Source: Branchiostoma floridae (lineage: Eukaryota > Chordata > Leptocardii > Amphioxiformes > Branchiostomatidae). Taken from it: 64,000 nucleotides of DNA. The translations under genes were made by a program, and so were the position numbers. Below the pieces are notes generated by a model, which saw only the letters and a list, made by a program, of their open reading frames with translations, searched no databases and was not told the DNA's origin. This document shows positions 35,328 to 47,763 of this stretch, one piece after another. The stretch is from assembly GCF_000003815.2 (NCBI RefSeq), contig NC_049981.1:28918917-28982916 (forward strand), written 5' to 3'. How positions within the stretch are numbered: position 1 is the first letter of the stretch; every line of letters begins with the position of its first letter.

Positions 35328-38300
35328 TTATTGTCCTGTTGATTTGAAATTCTTCCAACTCCACTTCCTGTTGGGTGGAACTTCTCTTCCCAGAAACCAT
35401 AGCAACCGTCTCCATAGCAACCCACAGCCTGTAAACATGATGCCTGTGACTATCCAGAATGCCTTTGGGTCCTGTAAACAAATACTACAACTGTAAGATA
35501 CAAGCGAATGAAAAGTTGACATTCTCTATAACCATAAAATATACAATTTGTCTTGACAGTTTAGTTTCTGCCAGACCTCCTGGCTGTTCTAAAGAAGTTG
35601 TAAAAAAAATCTTGTCAAACTACAGTAGATGATTGGCAGGGGGACTGACCTTGCCTCAGAGGCAAGCAAAACTAACTCAAGTCACCAATAGCTAATAATA
35701 CCCTATTTCGGCTGATTTTTGTCTCTGTGTCAGGAGGCTTTGTTTTCAGTCTGTCTATGCGTGATGGTCTTGTGTGTCAGTAATTATCCAAATACACTGT
35801 CAGTTGAGTCTTAGAAGGTGTTTGGCAAGATGGAGTCACTGCTCAAGTAAGAAAGTGACAGGAAGTATCAGACAAATCATAGCGTCAATGGAAGAGGTTA
35901 CTAATTCACGGGAGGTGATGTTATTGGTCTATGATTTTGCAGTAATATATTTCACATATATATGTAATCCAAATTTTTGCAAAATATAAAATATTATGGA
36001 TTACAATTAAACAAGACATATGAATAACTGACAATATATTTCACAGAGGTGTGAGACTTGAAACTTTTTCAAATGACCTAGGAGGTCTGGAAAATAAAGT
36101 GACATTTTACCTCTTCAAATGAAGACAACAGGTTCATGCCGAAGGCTGTTCCCAGCATTCCAAACAGCGCGATGGAGAATGTGCCCATAGTTAGCTGTAC
36201 ATTCAGTCGCATCATCACATTTCTGTGACTGTAAGAAGGAAGTCAACCATTAGTCAGAATACCAGAAGAGCACAATAAAAATTTACATGTTGTCCATGAT
36301 ATTTGCATGGACAGCATGTCCATACTGTATGTTTCATGCATATTGGGTAGAAAAACAGTACTGGTAAGAATAACACTGATGAGTTTTAGTTTGAACAAAA
36401 CCCAGCTGGGATATGGAATGTCTTAACCCTTAAACTGCCAGAATTTCAGCCCTATAAAATGCTATCAGTGCCAGAGTTGGCCGCTGACCTCCAAAAAGAA
36501 ACGCCCAAACAAGGCCAAAGTCCCTAACTTCCGGGGTCCGTGCGCTACACACGCGCAAAGCTACTACTTCGGGGGAATACGCTATCCCAGATATATCCGG
36601 GTACGGCACACAGGACGTGCATATGTGTGCAGGATATATCCGGGCTTGGCAGTATAAGGGTTAAGAATCGATTTTAAGTTTGGGTTGAAATTTTTGTCCA
36701 TTCCTACAAGAAAATTTTGTCCCAGGACGGAGGGACAGACCCTTGAGATGTACAGCCCTGGTTCTCACTAACCCCCACCTGTCAAGGTTCATGAAGATGA
36801 TCTGTTCCGAGTCCTCTATCAGGTCCTTGACCTCAGCGACCCTGTTGACGATGTCCTCTGCCCTTCCCAGGCAGTTCTCCAGGAGGAGCTCCATCTCATC
36901 CACATGGCTGAGATGGTCAGACTTGCTGGTAGCCCTGGCCATGAACAAAATAATGTAGTCTCTAAGCAGATCGGAAAGGATCAGACTCATTCTCAGTGTT
37001 TTACATGTGTTTGTTTATTTGTGTATGTTTGATGTTGCAACATTGGTACATCTGGTTGGAGATAGTTGTGAATGTGTCTAGATCTCTCAAGTACAATCTT
37101 TTACTAATGCATAGTGATATCTGTATAGTTATTACATATGTTAGTCTTTCCTGTTTAGTAAGTAGAATTCAAAGATTTATTTTGTATTTCTATTTTGTAG
37201 TTTTCCATACAAAAATCACTACATTTTGTTGCATCAACAAGCCTTTATATGTATCAAAATTGGTAAATGCCCTCCTCATAGCATAACTACGATACTTGCC
37301 GTCAACTATCAAAGATACAAATACTTACATGGTATTGGTGATCTTGTCAGTCAGACACATCTCTTCTATTGACTCATCATAGTCTAAGATGTCTGTCAAG
37401 ACTTCTACATAGTCCTTCACATCCGTCTGGAACTCTGTCAGACTGTAGGGGCAAAAATGAGACAAATTCTTGCTAACTGTAAGTAACTTAAGAACCAAGC
37501 TTTGTACTAAGTGCATGATTGGTACTTAATGTTTGTCATACCGTTTTGTGCAGGTTTTGACAGCTAATACAACACAATACAAACTTTAAGGTTTACACAA
37601 CTGGATAAGTTTTATAAATCACTTTGATGTTTCAGTTGGCATCTTCTATCTTCTGTGAGTGAACCTCAAACCCTCATCAGGGCTCGGAATACTGGGTGCA
37701 TGTGCACCCAAATATTTTCTTAGGTTTATGTATGGAAAGATATCAAGTATACTAGATCTAGTATACATCATATTCTTGACATCGAAGTGTTAGAATGATA
37801 ATAAAAATGTCTGTCATGTTACTTGTTTAAGAATTTGATAGCTTGTAACTAATATAAGTAAGTTTTGTTAGTAGTTTTTTTTTACATTCTACTTAAATTT
37901 AAGTGGTGCACCCAAAAACATTTTGGCGCACCCAATTTTTTAAACTGGGTGCACCAGTGCACCTAATCCCAAAAATGAATTTCGAGCCCTGCTTATCAAC
38001 ATTTCAAAGCACGAAAAGAAAAAAATTCAGACCTCTTCCTATACTGCAGCAGCACCCTGAGTTTGGACCTGTCCACAGACATGAAGCTAGGTTCCACCAG
38101 ATCCGTCAGGACCTGCAGTATGGCCGGCTCTAACACATCCAGCTCCTGCTTCAGACTACTGATCTGAAACAACAGAAATGCCACATGTCAGGTACACTGT
38201 TGGAGCAAGAATTTGTTTTGGTGCACACCGATATAATGTGGAGTAAGGATTAACCAGCCATTAATAATAATTATTATAAATAATTCATTCTAAGAAGAGA

Positions 38301-41217
38301 GGACTATTATACTTTCTACTATTATATTTTCTTCCTCGCACTTTACTTCTAAACTCAAAGCTCACCCACACCCAAGTCTATATTTTTTGCTGGTGCGTAG
38401 CACCAGCTCTGAGACAGGTCAATGGATCCATGCATGGATGCATGCATGGATGCATGGATCAAGCCCTTCTTGTCTTATCCTTTGTTGGACCGCAGCAAAA
38501 CACCTGTTCAAAGGGAAAGTCACACGAAAAAAATGCAATAAATGATATTTCAGCTGTCAATATTTGCATTTCATTCTTTAAAGATAATTATTGGCGAGAG
38601 AAGCGGTTAGTTCAACCAACGAATGCATGAATGCATGGATCACTCAATTTAACCAAACCCTTCTATACGCCCGATGACGTAATGGTGTCACCGTGGCTTA
38701 GGGGCCTACGGCACTGGGTGAAGGTAGCAATTTGCTTCTGCAGCCGTAAATCGTGGGTTCGATCCCCACTTATGACATTTTTTTTTCTTTGTTAGACAAA
38801 TCTCAGGTAATGTTTTTTTTAATAGAAGACAGACCAATTCAGTAATTCGATGTTTAAAAACTCTTTTTTTCACGTGATTTTGTTTAACATCCAGGCTTTT
38901 TCCAAAATATGCACCAGCCAGCTTTTTTCAGAAGCTTTCTTGTTTCACATGGTCTCTCAGCACTTTTGCTTACTACACTCACCCGATAATTTAAGATGGC
39001 CTCCAAACCCTTGAACTCCAGTGGGAGATGAGCTACAGGAGAAGAGTTATCTCCCTCCAGCTGGGTCTGTAGCTCTCCCAGAAGGACCTTGTCTCTGGGC
39101 TCCTCATGGTCCAGGATATACACACAGTCAGTACTGACGATTGCCTTTATTTCCTGAAATACAATAATAGTTTCATTTATTTCTTTTCTTTCAATACCAA
39201 ATAGTCGCAAATTTTTCCAATAAAAACATACATATTGGACTTAATGAAAACATACTCTGACAGAAATTCAAAGAGATGTGTCAACTTGAATACAAATGGC
39301 TTTATTGAAATAAGATTGACCTGACACCTCTTCCCTCATGTCCTCAACAAAAAGGCAGAATTGAGCTTCTCTGGAGTAAAGAAAAATTTGAACAAACCAG
39401 TACCTAGCAACTTTGTGGTGACTATAACTATAACTAAGAAAACATTTCCTAGCATTAATGCAGAATGTTACAGGACTGCATGTATCTGGGTACAAAAAAG
39501 AAGGGGTACAGACAAATACATTGAACCCGAGTGTACCTCCATCCTGATGATGATTGCCGTGTCCCTGGGCTGGAGGATGGTCTGCTGTTGGAACCGCAGG
39601 TCCCGTACCTGCAGACCTAACTCCTGGCACAAGGCTGGCTTCCTGATGTCTAAAACAACAACTTTCTGCATCAGGGTCTACTACTTGATGCAAATTAAGT
39701 TTAATAGGTTACATTCTCTAGCAAAGTAGTACAAAACTGCAGCTTTTAAATGCACTAAAAAGATAAGATTTTGCGAGACGTGTATGTAGACTCAGATATT
39801 ATTCTCAATGTCACTTAAGGCTAATGTAAGGTTAAGGCACAATATAACTAATTTCAAAAACTATTTTATTCATAGCTATGGTAAATCAACATGTACAAAT
39901 GATCTGACATTTACCAAATCTTTCTTGTCTTCCATCTGCACAGAATTTCACCTGAAAGAAGACAAGTGTTAAGTTGAAAAAGAAGTCCTTCCAATAAACT
40001 TAAACAGGTTCAAATTTAAAAAGTTGACATACTTTTCAAACTGACACAAAACTACAGTACTACATGACATTGTATACTTTATTATTAGTTTATATCTACT
40101 GGTATTCTTGGCCCAAGTGGTAAACTTGGAGCTGCAACAGATACATAATCCCACAAAGAGTGTTTGCTGCTGACAGCTTTTCCTACCTATATCATGCCTA
40201 CATACTTTATAAAAGTATTCATTGTATCATGATCTCAGGAAATCTTTCTGCATTCATTCATCATTGTATTCATACATTGTAAGACAAGAGCAATGATAAT
40301 AGAGAGTGGACTTGGATGCAACTGTGCTGCGATTGGTGTTAAAACAGGGTAATATCAATAGTTCATCATCACCTGTGGATAATACATTGGTGATTTTTGC
40401 CATTGATAGAATTATACACATGTATGTAAATGATAAGTACATGAGCCTTATAAAATACTAGTGTGTAAGCTACTGTAACGGATCCGTTATATCAATATTA
40501 GGTACTTACCGCACGGAAGATAGGAGCACTGGCTGCCAGCTTCTTATCAGGTTCTAAGCTCAGCCGTTTGGGCAGGACACCTGGAACTGAAAGGCATGGG
40601 TGAAGCTTGTATTAAACACATTATTTAAGAAGTCAGCCCAAACAAGTAGTATACAAATATATACATCATTAAATGCCACAGAAAGTTCATTTTTCTCTTT
40701 TTCCGTTCAAAATGGCCAAAGTCACCTGATGCTGCCGTGAGAGCAGTGAATATTTCCTACCTGTATCAATTATACTCCATTTGGATAAAATCACGCTTCA
40801 TTCTAAAAGCTCCTTGCATTTACAGAAATGCCACAAACACTGGGTTGAAATGGACATGATACTAGGAAGATACGGCACTTGTTAATGTTGTTGTTGTTGT
40901 TGTTGTCCTCATTTAACGTCTATTATTTCGCTAGACGTGGTCTCTTGGTGCTGAGTAACACATGGTTCGCTTTAGAGTCAATAGTCTCTCTTGGTATTTA
41001 ACTCTTGGTTGACTTGTTAATACGGAGGTAAAAGAATAATGTTGCTAGCGTTACCATGCCCTTGACAAAACCACCGTTGGGAATGACCAGTCTGTTTCCA
41101 TCTCTGTCCGATGTCATCTCGATGATTATGTCTTAATATGGAATACACGGCGGCAGGAAAACCAACAGTTTTGGAAAAATTCCGTCTGCAGAGAAAAATA
41201 ACGATGGGCGCGGCCAT
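35328..41217 (-). CDS. MRS2: MRS2 mitochondrial magnesium channel (complete)
   Basis: Ten exons on the minus strand: 41055-41217, 40510-40586, 39915-39951, 39537-39649, 38983-39153, 38033-38163, 37329-37442, 36779-36934, 36111-36228, 35328-35471. All have GT/AG borders and consistent phases; 407 residues in total. The N-terminus (MAAPIVIFLCRRNFSKTVGF) is basic and suits mitochondrial import. QELGLQVRDLRFQ, VDRSKLRVLLQ, HVDEMELLLEN and NVMMRLNVQLTMGTFS follow the human protein closely. The first membrane segment ends in the GMN motif that forms the Mg2+ selectivity filter; an acidic loop (SSFEED) and the second segment follow. MRS2 forms a pentamer in the inner membrane importing Mg2+. Head-to-head with the Maf gene. 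Confidence 0.95.
37678..37991. mobile_element. hAT-like MITE (ggtgcaccca family), downstream copy
   Basis: Same intron position as 16884-17259 in the other copy, but with about 60 bases of the left inner arm deleted. Ends CAGGGCTCGGAAT and ATTTCGAGCCCTG. Confidence 0.75.
38383..38940 (+). mobile_element. composite element with tRNA-like B box, copy 1
   Basis: Begins near 'tttttgctggtgcgtagcac' and ends near 'gcaccagccagcttttttca'. Holds a 'gcatggatgcatgg' mini-array, a B-box-like GTGGGTTCGATCCCC (near 38754) and a long T-rich tail. Absent from the paralogous MRS2 intron. Same family as 54518-54801. Confidence 0.65.
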
Positions 41218-41582
41218 GATGATGATGATGCAAAGCCTTTCAATGGATTATGGGAGCAGACCATTTAAAAATAGTGGTGTGACGTTAGACAATAAAATCT
41301 GTTGAAGCTATAAAAACAACTTATATTGCTAATATCATATAATGAAAAAAACATCACTTAAATATAATCTTACCTAGGGTAGTATTTCTCTCATCTCTTA
41401 CATTTTTGGGTAACAATATTTCACTTCCACCAAAAAGTGTCGTCGTCCTTAAAAGGTCAGGGGTTAGAAAGTGTGTGCATGCAACCTAATCATATCTGAT
41501 GAAACCGGTGTTTTTATACAGATCTGGTCTTCCAGTCTCTGGTCTTCTGGATATACTGAAACAAGGGAAGCGGAACCTCAGT
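41218..41582. promoter_or_regulatory. shared divergent promoter region, MRS2 and Maf genes
   Basis: Only 365 bases separate the two start codons on opposite strands. No TATA box stands out. Both products are housekeeping-type, so a bidirectional promoter is likely by position only. Confidence 0.45.
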
Positions 41583-44573
41583 ATGCTGCAGCCTCTTCTT
41601 CCAACGCTTCTTGAACAGAGAATTGTTCTCGCCAGCGGCTCTCCAAGAAGACAGGAAATCTTAAAGAGGATAGTGAGTTTACGTTTACAACATGTACATG
41701 CCAAGCCAAGAAGAAGACGGTACCAGGAAGGCCAAGCTAAAAACCTCCTTGCTCTTTGCTGACCATATGCATAACGTTGTCAAAATTCAGTAGGCAGCTA
41801 ATGCTAATTCACCTTAGTCATCCGTGGTGTAACCTAACGTTATATTGTTTTAAAAATATATACAAGCAAGGAGGTTAAAAATCACCTTTTTTTAACCTCC
41901 TTGATGTCGACGGGAGACGCCTATAAGCTCTTTCACAGAGATCAGGACGCATGTGTGATGACAGGAATTCTAGGTACATGTAATATGTCAAAGGTAAAGG
42001 AAACAAAACCCATCTGGACGTTGCTATGCAAACCTAAACAATGATCAAGACAAGGACTGTTTTCTTTTTTGAGGCCTTTACCTTTGACATATTACCTTGA
42101 ACTCCTGTCGCCGCACATGTGCTCTGATATCTGTGAAAGGCTAGGGGCAGACTTATGTGATTTCATGCAGCAAATTTTTTTCATCTGAAGTGATTACCAA
42201 AAGTTGTATACATCGTAGAAATAAAAAAAAACAAACATGTCATTTCTTTCCTTTATACCAATGTTCAGGGGTTGAAGTTCGAAGTTGTACCGTCCAAGTT
42301 TGAAGAAAACTTGAAGAAATCCTCCTTTGCAGGCCCCCATGAGTATGCCACAGCCACAGCAAGAGGAAAGGCTATGGAGGTGGCTGACAGACTGTACAGT
42401 CAGGTGGTGTACTATCTTACTGATCATGTTGTTACATGTAGGGGGTACAGACATTGATTAAATCACATATTAGGCAAGTGCTATGTATCCAGAGGATAGA
42501 TAAGGTTAGATCAGTGGTAAACAACTTTTCTGTCTGTGTTCTGTCTGTAACAACCTTGCCCAATCGCTAGTCAGGGGTTTCCAACTGGTTGTCCCTAAAG
42601 GTGCGAGGGTTCCATAATTGTATAGGATGTGACTAAAGTGCAACCACAAACTCAAAACCACTACAAACACTCCGTTTTCTCCCTACCACAAAATTAACAA
42701 ATCCCCATGAACCTGCACTTTCAGTATTCCTTTCTATTAGCTAGGTCCCAGACACATCAGCAAGATGGGCATTTCAAATGAGCCCTTTGATTCTATCATA
42801 ATTGATTTTTGATTCTTAAAGAAGTTGCTTAAACCTGTCAGGTTAGAAAGTCATTTTCTAGTTACCTCACACCCACTTTTTCTTTTCACGCAGGTTAAAA
42901 AGCCAGACCTCATAATAGCTGCAGATACTGTTGTGGTAAGTTCTGCACATCTTACACAATGATGAGGGGCATAGGCAAAGACAATGATGAATGTTATACT
43001 ACTATATTTTATGTTGAAAGTAAAATGATCTCTGGAATGCTGCTTCATTATTCTTCATTCATTACATGTGTGAGTAATAAACTTCCTTCTGCAAATTCCA
43101 AGTCCCTAGGAAGTGACATCATAGAGAAGCCTGCAGATGAGGAAGATGCTTTCAAGATACTGAAGAGGTAAGTTCTTGAAGTGAGCAAAAGTCAGAAGTA
43201 TGATCAGTAGCGTTTGATACCAGTTTGGCTTATTAAGTTAATCAGGTCCAAGTCCAGGTTTCCGTTAGAGGTTTGAGTTCAAGTCCAGACCAGAATCCTG
43301 TCCTAATGGCATGTTTGGCTTCATTAGACCACTATTAATTATTGAGAATTAAGACTGATATGCTTGACCATTTCAGGTTGAATGCAAAAACACACGAGGT
43401 CGTCACAGGTGTTGTACTGGTTGTGCCTTCCCTCACAGGTAAGCTATCTCATTCTGTATCTGTATAATCACCATTTGGTGTAACAGACCAGCTTCACAGG
43501 CATACAGTGTGGCAGCAGCTGGTTATATTACACTGAACGAACTGTCGCACCTTTGGACATCTCTAAGCTGCACACATTGTTTAAAGCTATCTAGTGAGGA
43601 TGCTCCCAATATACAGTACATCATGTACTTGGTTGCATCAAGTTTACTAAGTCCCATCTAAAGTTGCAAGCACCAACAGTAGTTTTGAACTTCAATACTT
43701 TTGTTGTTGTAATGTAGCTAATTTGTCTGTATGATAATAATGTACATGCTCATGATATACAGGTGCAGAGAAATATGACATGGTACAGTTCCATGAGTCC
43801 ACAGAAGTGTGTTTTGGAGACCTGACAGATGAGATGCTGAAGGCTTATGTAGCAACAGGGGAGCCTATGTGAGCTATAAACTTAATCGTTGTTGAGTGTG
43901 ATATATCTAGTGTTTGTATACTGCAATGCCCTAACGTGAGTACTAGTGAGATCTAGGCTTAAATTAATCTGACCCTGAGACCAGTAGTTATTGCATTGTA
44001 ACAAAAAAATACTGAAAAATTTACTCTACAGCCTTTAAAGTTTCTTCACATTTCTAATTCCAGTGAAGTTTATTACCTTGTTCAGATATCTGGGTATGCA
44101 AATTTTCTTGTAAGTATCACTCATCCCCACATCATTGTTGTACAGGGACAAGGCAGGAGGTTACGGGATTCAGGCCATCGGTTCCAGCCTTGTGCAGGGA
44201 ATCCATGGGGACTACTTTAATGTGGAAGGTTTCCCAGTCTACCACTTCTGCAAAAAGGTTTGTAAACTTTGTGTACAGTCCTTCAAAGATTATACCATTT
44301 AGCGCTAAAATAATTTGCTGCTTTGGCATTTGTTACGATAAGTAAACTCCAAGCTAAATGGACGAATATGTAGTGACAAAAGTAGTACTCTAAGAAAAAA
44401 CAGGTGGTAAGACATTATGTTTTTCTACATCTGCTTGGAGACTTATAATAAGAATTTGTTTCAGTCTTGGTGGCATACTTACCTTTGTTGTTTGATCCCC
44501 CTCCCAACAGTTGGTACAATTGTACAGAGAGAGACAGCAAAGATCAGCACCACGGACAGACCAACATTCGTGA
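41583..44573 (+). CDS. Maf/ASMTL-type nucleoside triphosphate pyrophosphatase
   Basis: Eight exons: 41583-41672, 42269-42403, 42894-42935, 43103-43167, 43377-43438, 43763-43868, 44146-44257, 44511-44573. All phases join, giving 224 residues. Family signatures: [12 protein letters not shown] (residues 16-27), the substrate-loop Arg pair included; AADTVV (84-89) with the catalytic Asp; IIEKP (95-99); and DKAGGYGIQ. Maf enzymes split dTTP, UTP and modified nucleotides to the monophosphate plus pyrophosphate, in the cytosol. Human ASMTL carries this domain fused to a methyltransferase domain. Here the protein ends about 20 residues after the Maf fold, so this is the stand-alone form unless another isoform reads on. 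An in-frame ATG at 41499 would add 28 residues; the later start fits the family length. AATAAA at 44853-44858. Confidence 0.9.
41868..42148. mobile_element. inverted-repeat elements in Maf intron 1
   Basis: A tight hairpin, caaggaggttaaaa..ttttaacctccttg, lies at 41868-41905. It is followed by imperfect 75-base inverted arms: ctctttcacaga..caaaggtaaagg (about 41930-42000) and its inverse (about 42074-42145). Non-coding MITE-like DNA. Confidence 0.55.
43455..43585 (-). mobile_element. LINE 3' UTR fragment (inverted)
   Basis: The reverse complement matches the 3' UTR of the element at 6350-6681, including gttcagtgtaatataaccag and the terminal tacagatacag. No coding part is left. Confidence 0.6.
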
Positions 44574-45166
44574 CTGACTTCAAATTACAGGAACTAATTT
44601 CTATTGTCATATAGCAAGATTTCTTTTTAATTTAAGTGAAGCTATTAGTATACATAATACTGTATGCACATGTATTTTTAAGGTTTTATCCAGGAGAAAG
44701 AAAGAGCTTTATTATGGAATGAGACATTACTCAGAATTGTTGAGTTTACTCTCCCTGTTATTGTTAAGCCCTTCTGAATGGTAGGGTTTAAAAACATTTC
44801 ATCAACATACACACACTATTGTTTATTGTACAGCACTTAAAACTGATAAAAAAATAAAGAAACAACTGCAAAATGATCATAGACTGAATTTACACTGTTA
44901 TTCATAGTACAGCACTCCAAACAGGTCATGTCAGTTATCTTGATATCATGTTCACAAATAAACAAAGAAGTGCACTAAAGGAAAATTTATTTCCTGCCAA
45001 AGTTGTCTTGGCTGATTCTGCATAGTATCATACAACAAGGGAAGTGTTTAATTCTTTTAAGTGTTAAGATTTCTTGATACAAAAAAAAACAGAGAAAGTC
45101 TGAAAGATAATTTAAAAAGGCAAGTTGTTTGATATGGGTTTGCTCATGTCTGATCTGAGTGAGATG
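44574..45166. other. convergent intergenic region, Maf and collagen-like genes
   Basis: AT-rich. AATAAA at 44853-44858 (+) suits the Maf gene. TTTATT at 44822-44827 is AATAAA on the minus strand and suits the collagen-like gene. No other feature seen. Confidence 0.5.
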
Positions 45167-47763
45167 TCAGGGCAGAAGACGGCAGCAACAGTAGTTGGGT
45201 CCGCAGTGGTTAGCCCTCCAGGTACAGCCACCACTGAAGTAGTGGTACGCTGCAAGGCCAATCTTTCCAGCGCCAGCCTGGTGGTCAGGTGAAAGGACTG
45301 GCCGATTCTTGTACAAAGTTATGGCATCAATGCATGCTGAGGTGCTGTAGAGAGAAAAAACATCATCAGAAAAACATGCTTCTACCCACAGTGTGTAGTA
45401 GTGCAGATACAGTTCTGGTCCACAAGGCTGGCATCTGCTCACACTGAATACTTTTATCAGAACTGTAATGATTTGGGTGACACAACTACTACTTTAAAAT
45501 AAAAATTTGTACCATTTAGCAAAAATAGTTGGTATAACCTCCTTTTATGTGCAAAAGGATTCAAGTTAGTAATCTATACTGGTTTTGCAGGTACATGTAT
45601 GAGTAGTCTTTGAAATGACATTCCCTAAATGGTATTGCAACACAAACCTTCCCTGGTTGCCGACAGCTGCTATCATTGCTGCTCTGCGAGATGTGCACAT
45701 GGCGTTGCACGTCAGACCATCCCCGTTAGATCTGCAGTCCCGACGGATGGCGAAGATGAATGATGGTTGGTTGGTGGCTGCTGTGCAGATGCTCTGTGCC
45801 ATTTCATCATAGTAGTTATAGTAGTCTGTGCCTGATGGAGGAAATATAGAGGAAATATGGAAGGTACTGAAATTAAAGAGTTACAATATTCCTTGAGATA
45901 GAGAAAGAACACGGCCAATGTGTGATAAGTATACCACTTAAGCATGATTTCTATTGTCTTTTTTTTTCCTTGTTAAAATGTTACAATGCCATTGATTAAA
46001 ATAGAGCACCCTGTTTACCGACAAAAACACATGTACTAGAACTGCTGTTGCTACTCCTGTCTGCTATAGCCTATGCCTATCTGCAGTACCAAAAATAGCA
46101 CATTTAAATGTTGTAGTTTGGAGAGATGCAATATACTACAAAAATATGACTATATATTTCAGGGTATGGATTGCAGTCTAGCATATACGGCAAATCTACT
46201 GGTAAAGATCTTGATCAGGGTTTCTGTCTACAAACATTGCACTCAAGGTACCCGCTGGTACAATCAGCAATTCTACCAGTAGAGATCCCTCAACTGGTGA
46301 TCTCTATCAGTAGAATTGCTGACTCTGCCAGATTGCAATCTCTACCCTAACATGTATAGGGTACATGTATGTGAAACTTACTTGATTGATTCACTGATCC
46401 AGGTAGTCCAGGGGGCCCCTCTGGTCCAGGAGGACCCTAGAAACATTTGTGATTTAGTAGCTTAAGTATTCATTTCAGCAAAAATTAATATTTGCTTTCA
46501 ATAATTATTTCTTTCATACAAAAGTTTTAGCTTTTTTTAGTTTTAGGGGTGCAGGTTGTTGACAGTATATAATACTATGCATCGTTCAACTTCTTTCCCT
46601 AAAGTTTTTGAGCAGTTGGAAATTTTGGAGCGCTGCGAATACACTTTACTTACCGGTAAGCCACAACTACCATTGTCGTGGCAACATCCGGGTGGACCCT
46701 GTGCACCAGGCGTTCCATCTCTGCCATCTCTTCCGTCCCTTCCGTCTTTGCCTTCTCTACAAGGCCCAATGACTGACGGTACACCTGACACAGATTGTCT
46801 TTTGGCCCTCTTGTGGGGATCCAGGTGTGCTTCTGTGCCAGTGGTGCCAGTCTCGGATTCCTGGCAAACAACCCAAATGATGGCAAATCACTGAATGTTA
46901 CAGCAGCTATTATTGTGAAGTAAGCGACATATCTAGTCCAGTCGTGCATCAACGGAACCGGGCAAATAGTCCAAAATAGTCAAGTTTCATTAGGCTGGTG
47001 CAATGAGATTTCAACCGGGCTTGGTTGGTGTCTTTTCATAGGAAGTCGCTGGAAGTCCTAAATTCGATACAGATACATTTATTTTTGTATAGGCGCACCA
47101 TGAGACGCACAAACCATTGCCCATGAAAACAGTTATCACTATCGACCTCAATTTTCTTTGATTTTCAGAGCCAATCGGTTTCAAACGGCCCATATCAAAT
47201 GCCTTCACTCCGAAAATCGAATGCGAAAAGCATGTCTCTGTGTACCTGCAGCCTGTGAACAAAGTTAATGGTATGGCAAGTGTCATCCTCCTACGCAGAT
47301 TCGGTCCCGCGTCTTTGAACTCCGCTTTAGTTCGAATCCGAAATGAGTTTCCACGATGCGGAATCATCTCTGCACAGGAGTATGAGCAAGTGTCAACCAA
47401 ACCGATAAGTACACACGGTCATGTAACGTTACATTTATATGGCACATTACAGAAGCGTGGCTAGATTTATGATAACGAAGACTGCACGATGGTCTCCTGT
47501 ACCATTACCTGTGTGCACTGTGTCCAACCGGAGATCGACATGTCCTGGACTCTGATCTCCAGAGCTGCGATACGTTCACGCAAGGCGGCGACGGTCTGGT
47601 CGTTCTTGGCGTTGTACATGGTCGTCACCTGAAACATAAGGCTGACCGCGAGACCGCCCATCACGAAACCCATGGCAACTTTTAAACCATGGTGTTCCCC
47701 GCGCCGACGGCGGTCGCAATCCGGCACCTGTGCCCCCGTGACAGGCATTTTTTCGGAACTCAT
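45167..47763 (-). CDS. type II membrane collagen-like protein with Cys-rich C-terminus
   Basis: Five exons on the minus strand: 47509-47763, 46654-46860, 46382-46436, 45648-45831, 45167-45344. GT/AG borders and phases agree; 292 residues. Order: a short basic cytoplasmic tail (RRRRGEHHGLK), one membrane segment (about residues 28-48), a predicted coiled coil (about 53-75), a furin-type site KRAKR at 102-106, two short Gly-X-Y runs (GKDGRDGRDGRDG...GPPG, then GPPGPEGPPGLPG), and a C-terminal region of about 115 residues with nine Cys, ending CGPNYCCCRLLP. Membrane collagens such as types XIII, XXIII and XXV share the topology and furin shedding, but their collagenous regions are far longer. 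I do not recognise the C-terminal domain. A secreted or shed trimeric ligand or matrix protein is plausible but unproven. Confidence 0.8.

Larger units (their letters stand above)
22350..39746. repeat. segmental duplication, downstream copy
   Basis: Counterpart of 5585-18536. It contains the 5.4 kb (27733-33172) missing upstream, including HNMT exons 1-3. Copy-specific insertions: the inverted-repeat element with a gap (27056-27328), paired MITEs (34467-34828) and a tRNA-like composite (38383-38940). HNMT and MRS2 reading frames are intact here. Confidence 0.85.

Noticed and set aside
38745-38770. second tRNA gene candidate
   Set aside because: Only a B-box-like GGTTCGATCC is convincing, and the same block recurs in a repeat at 54610.
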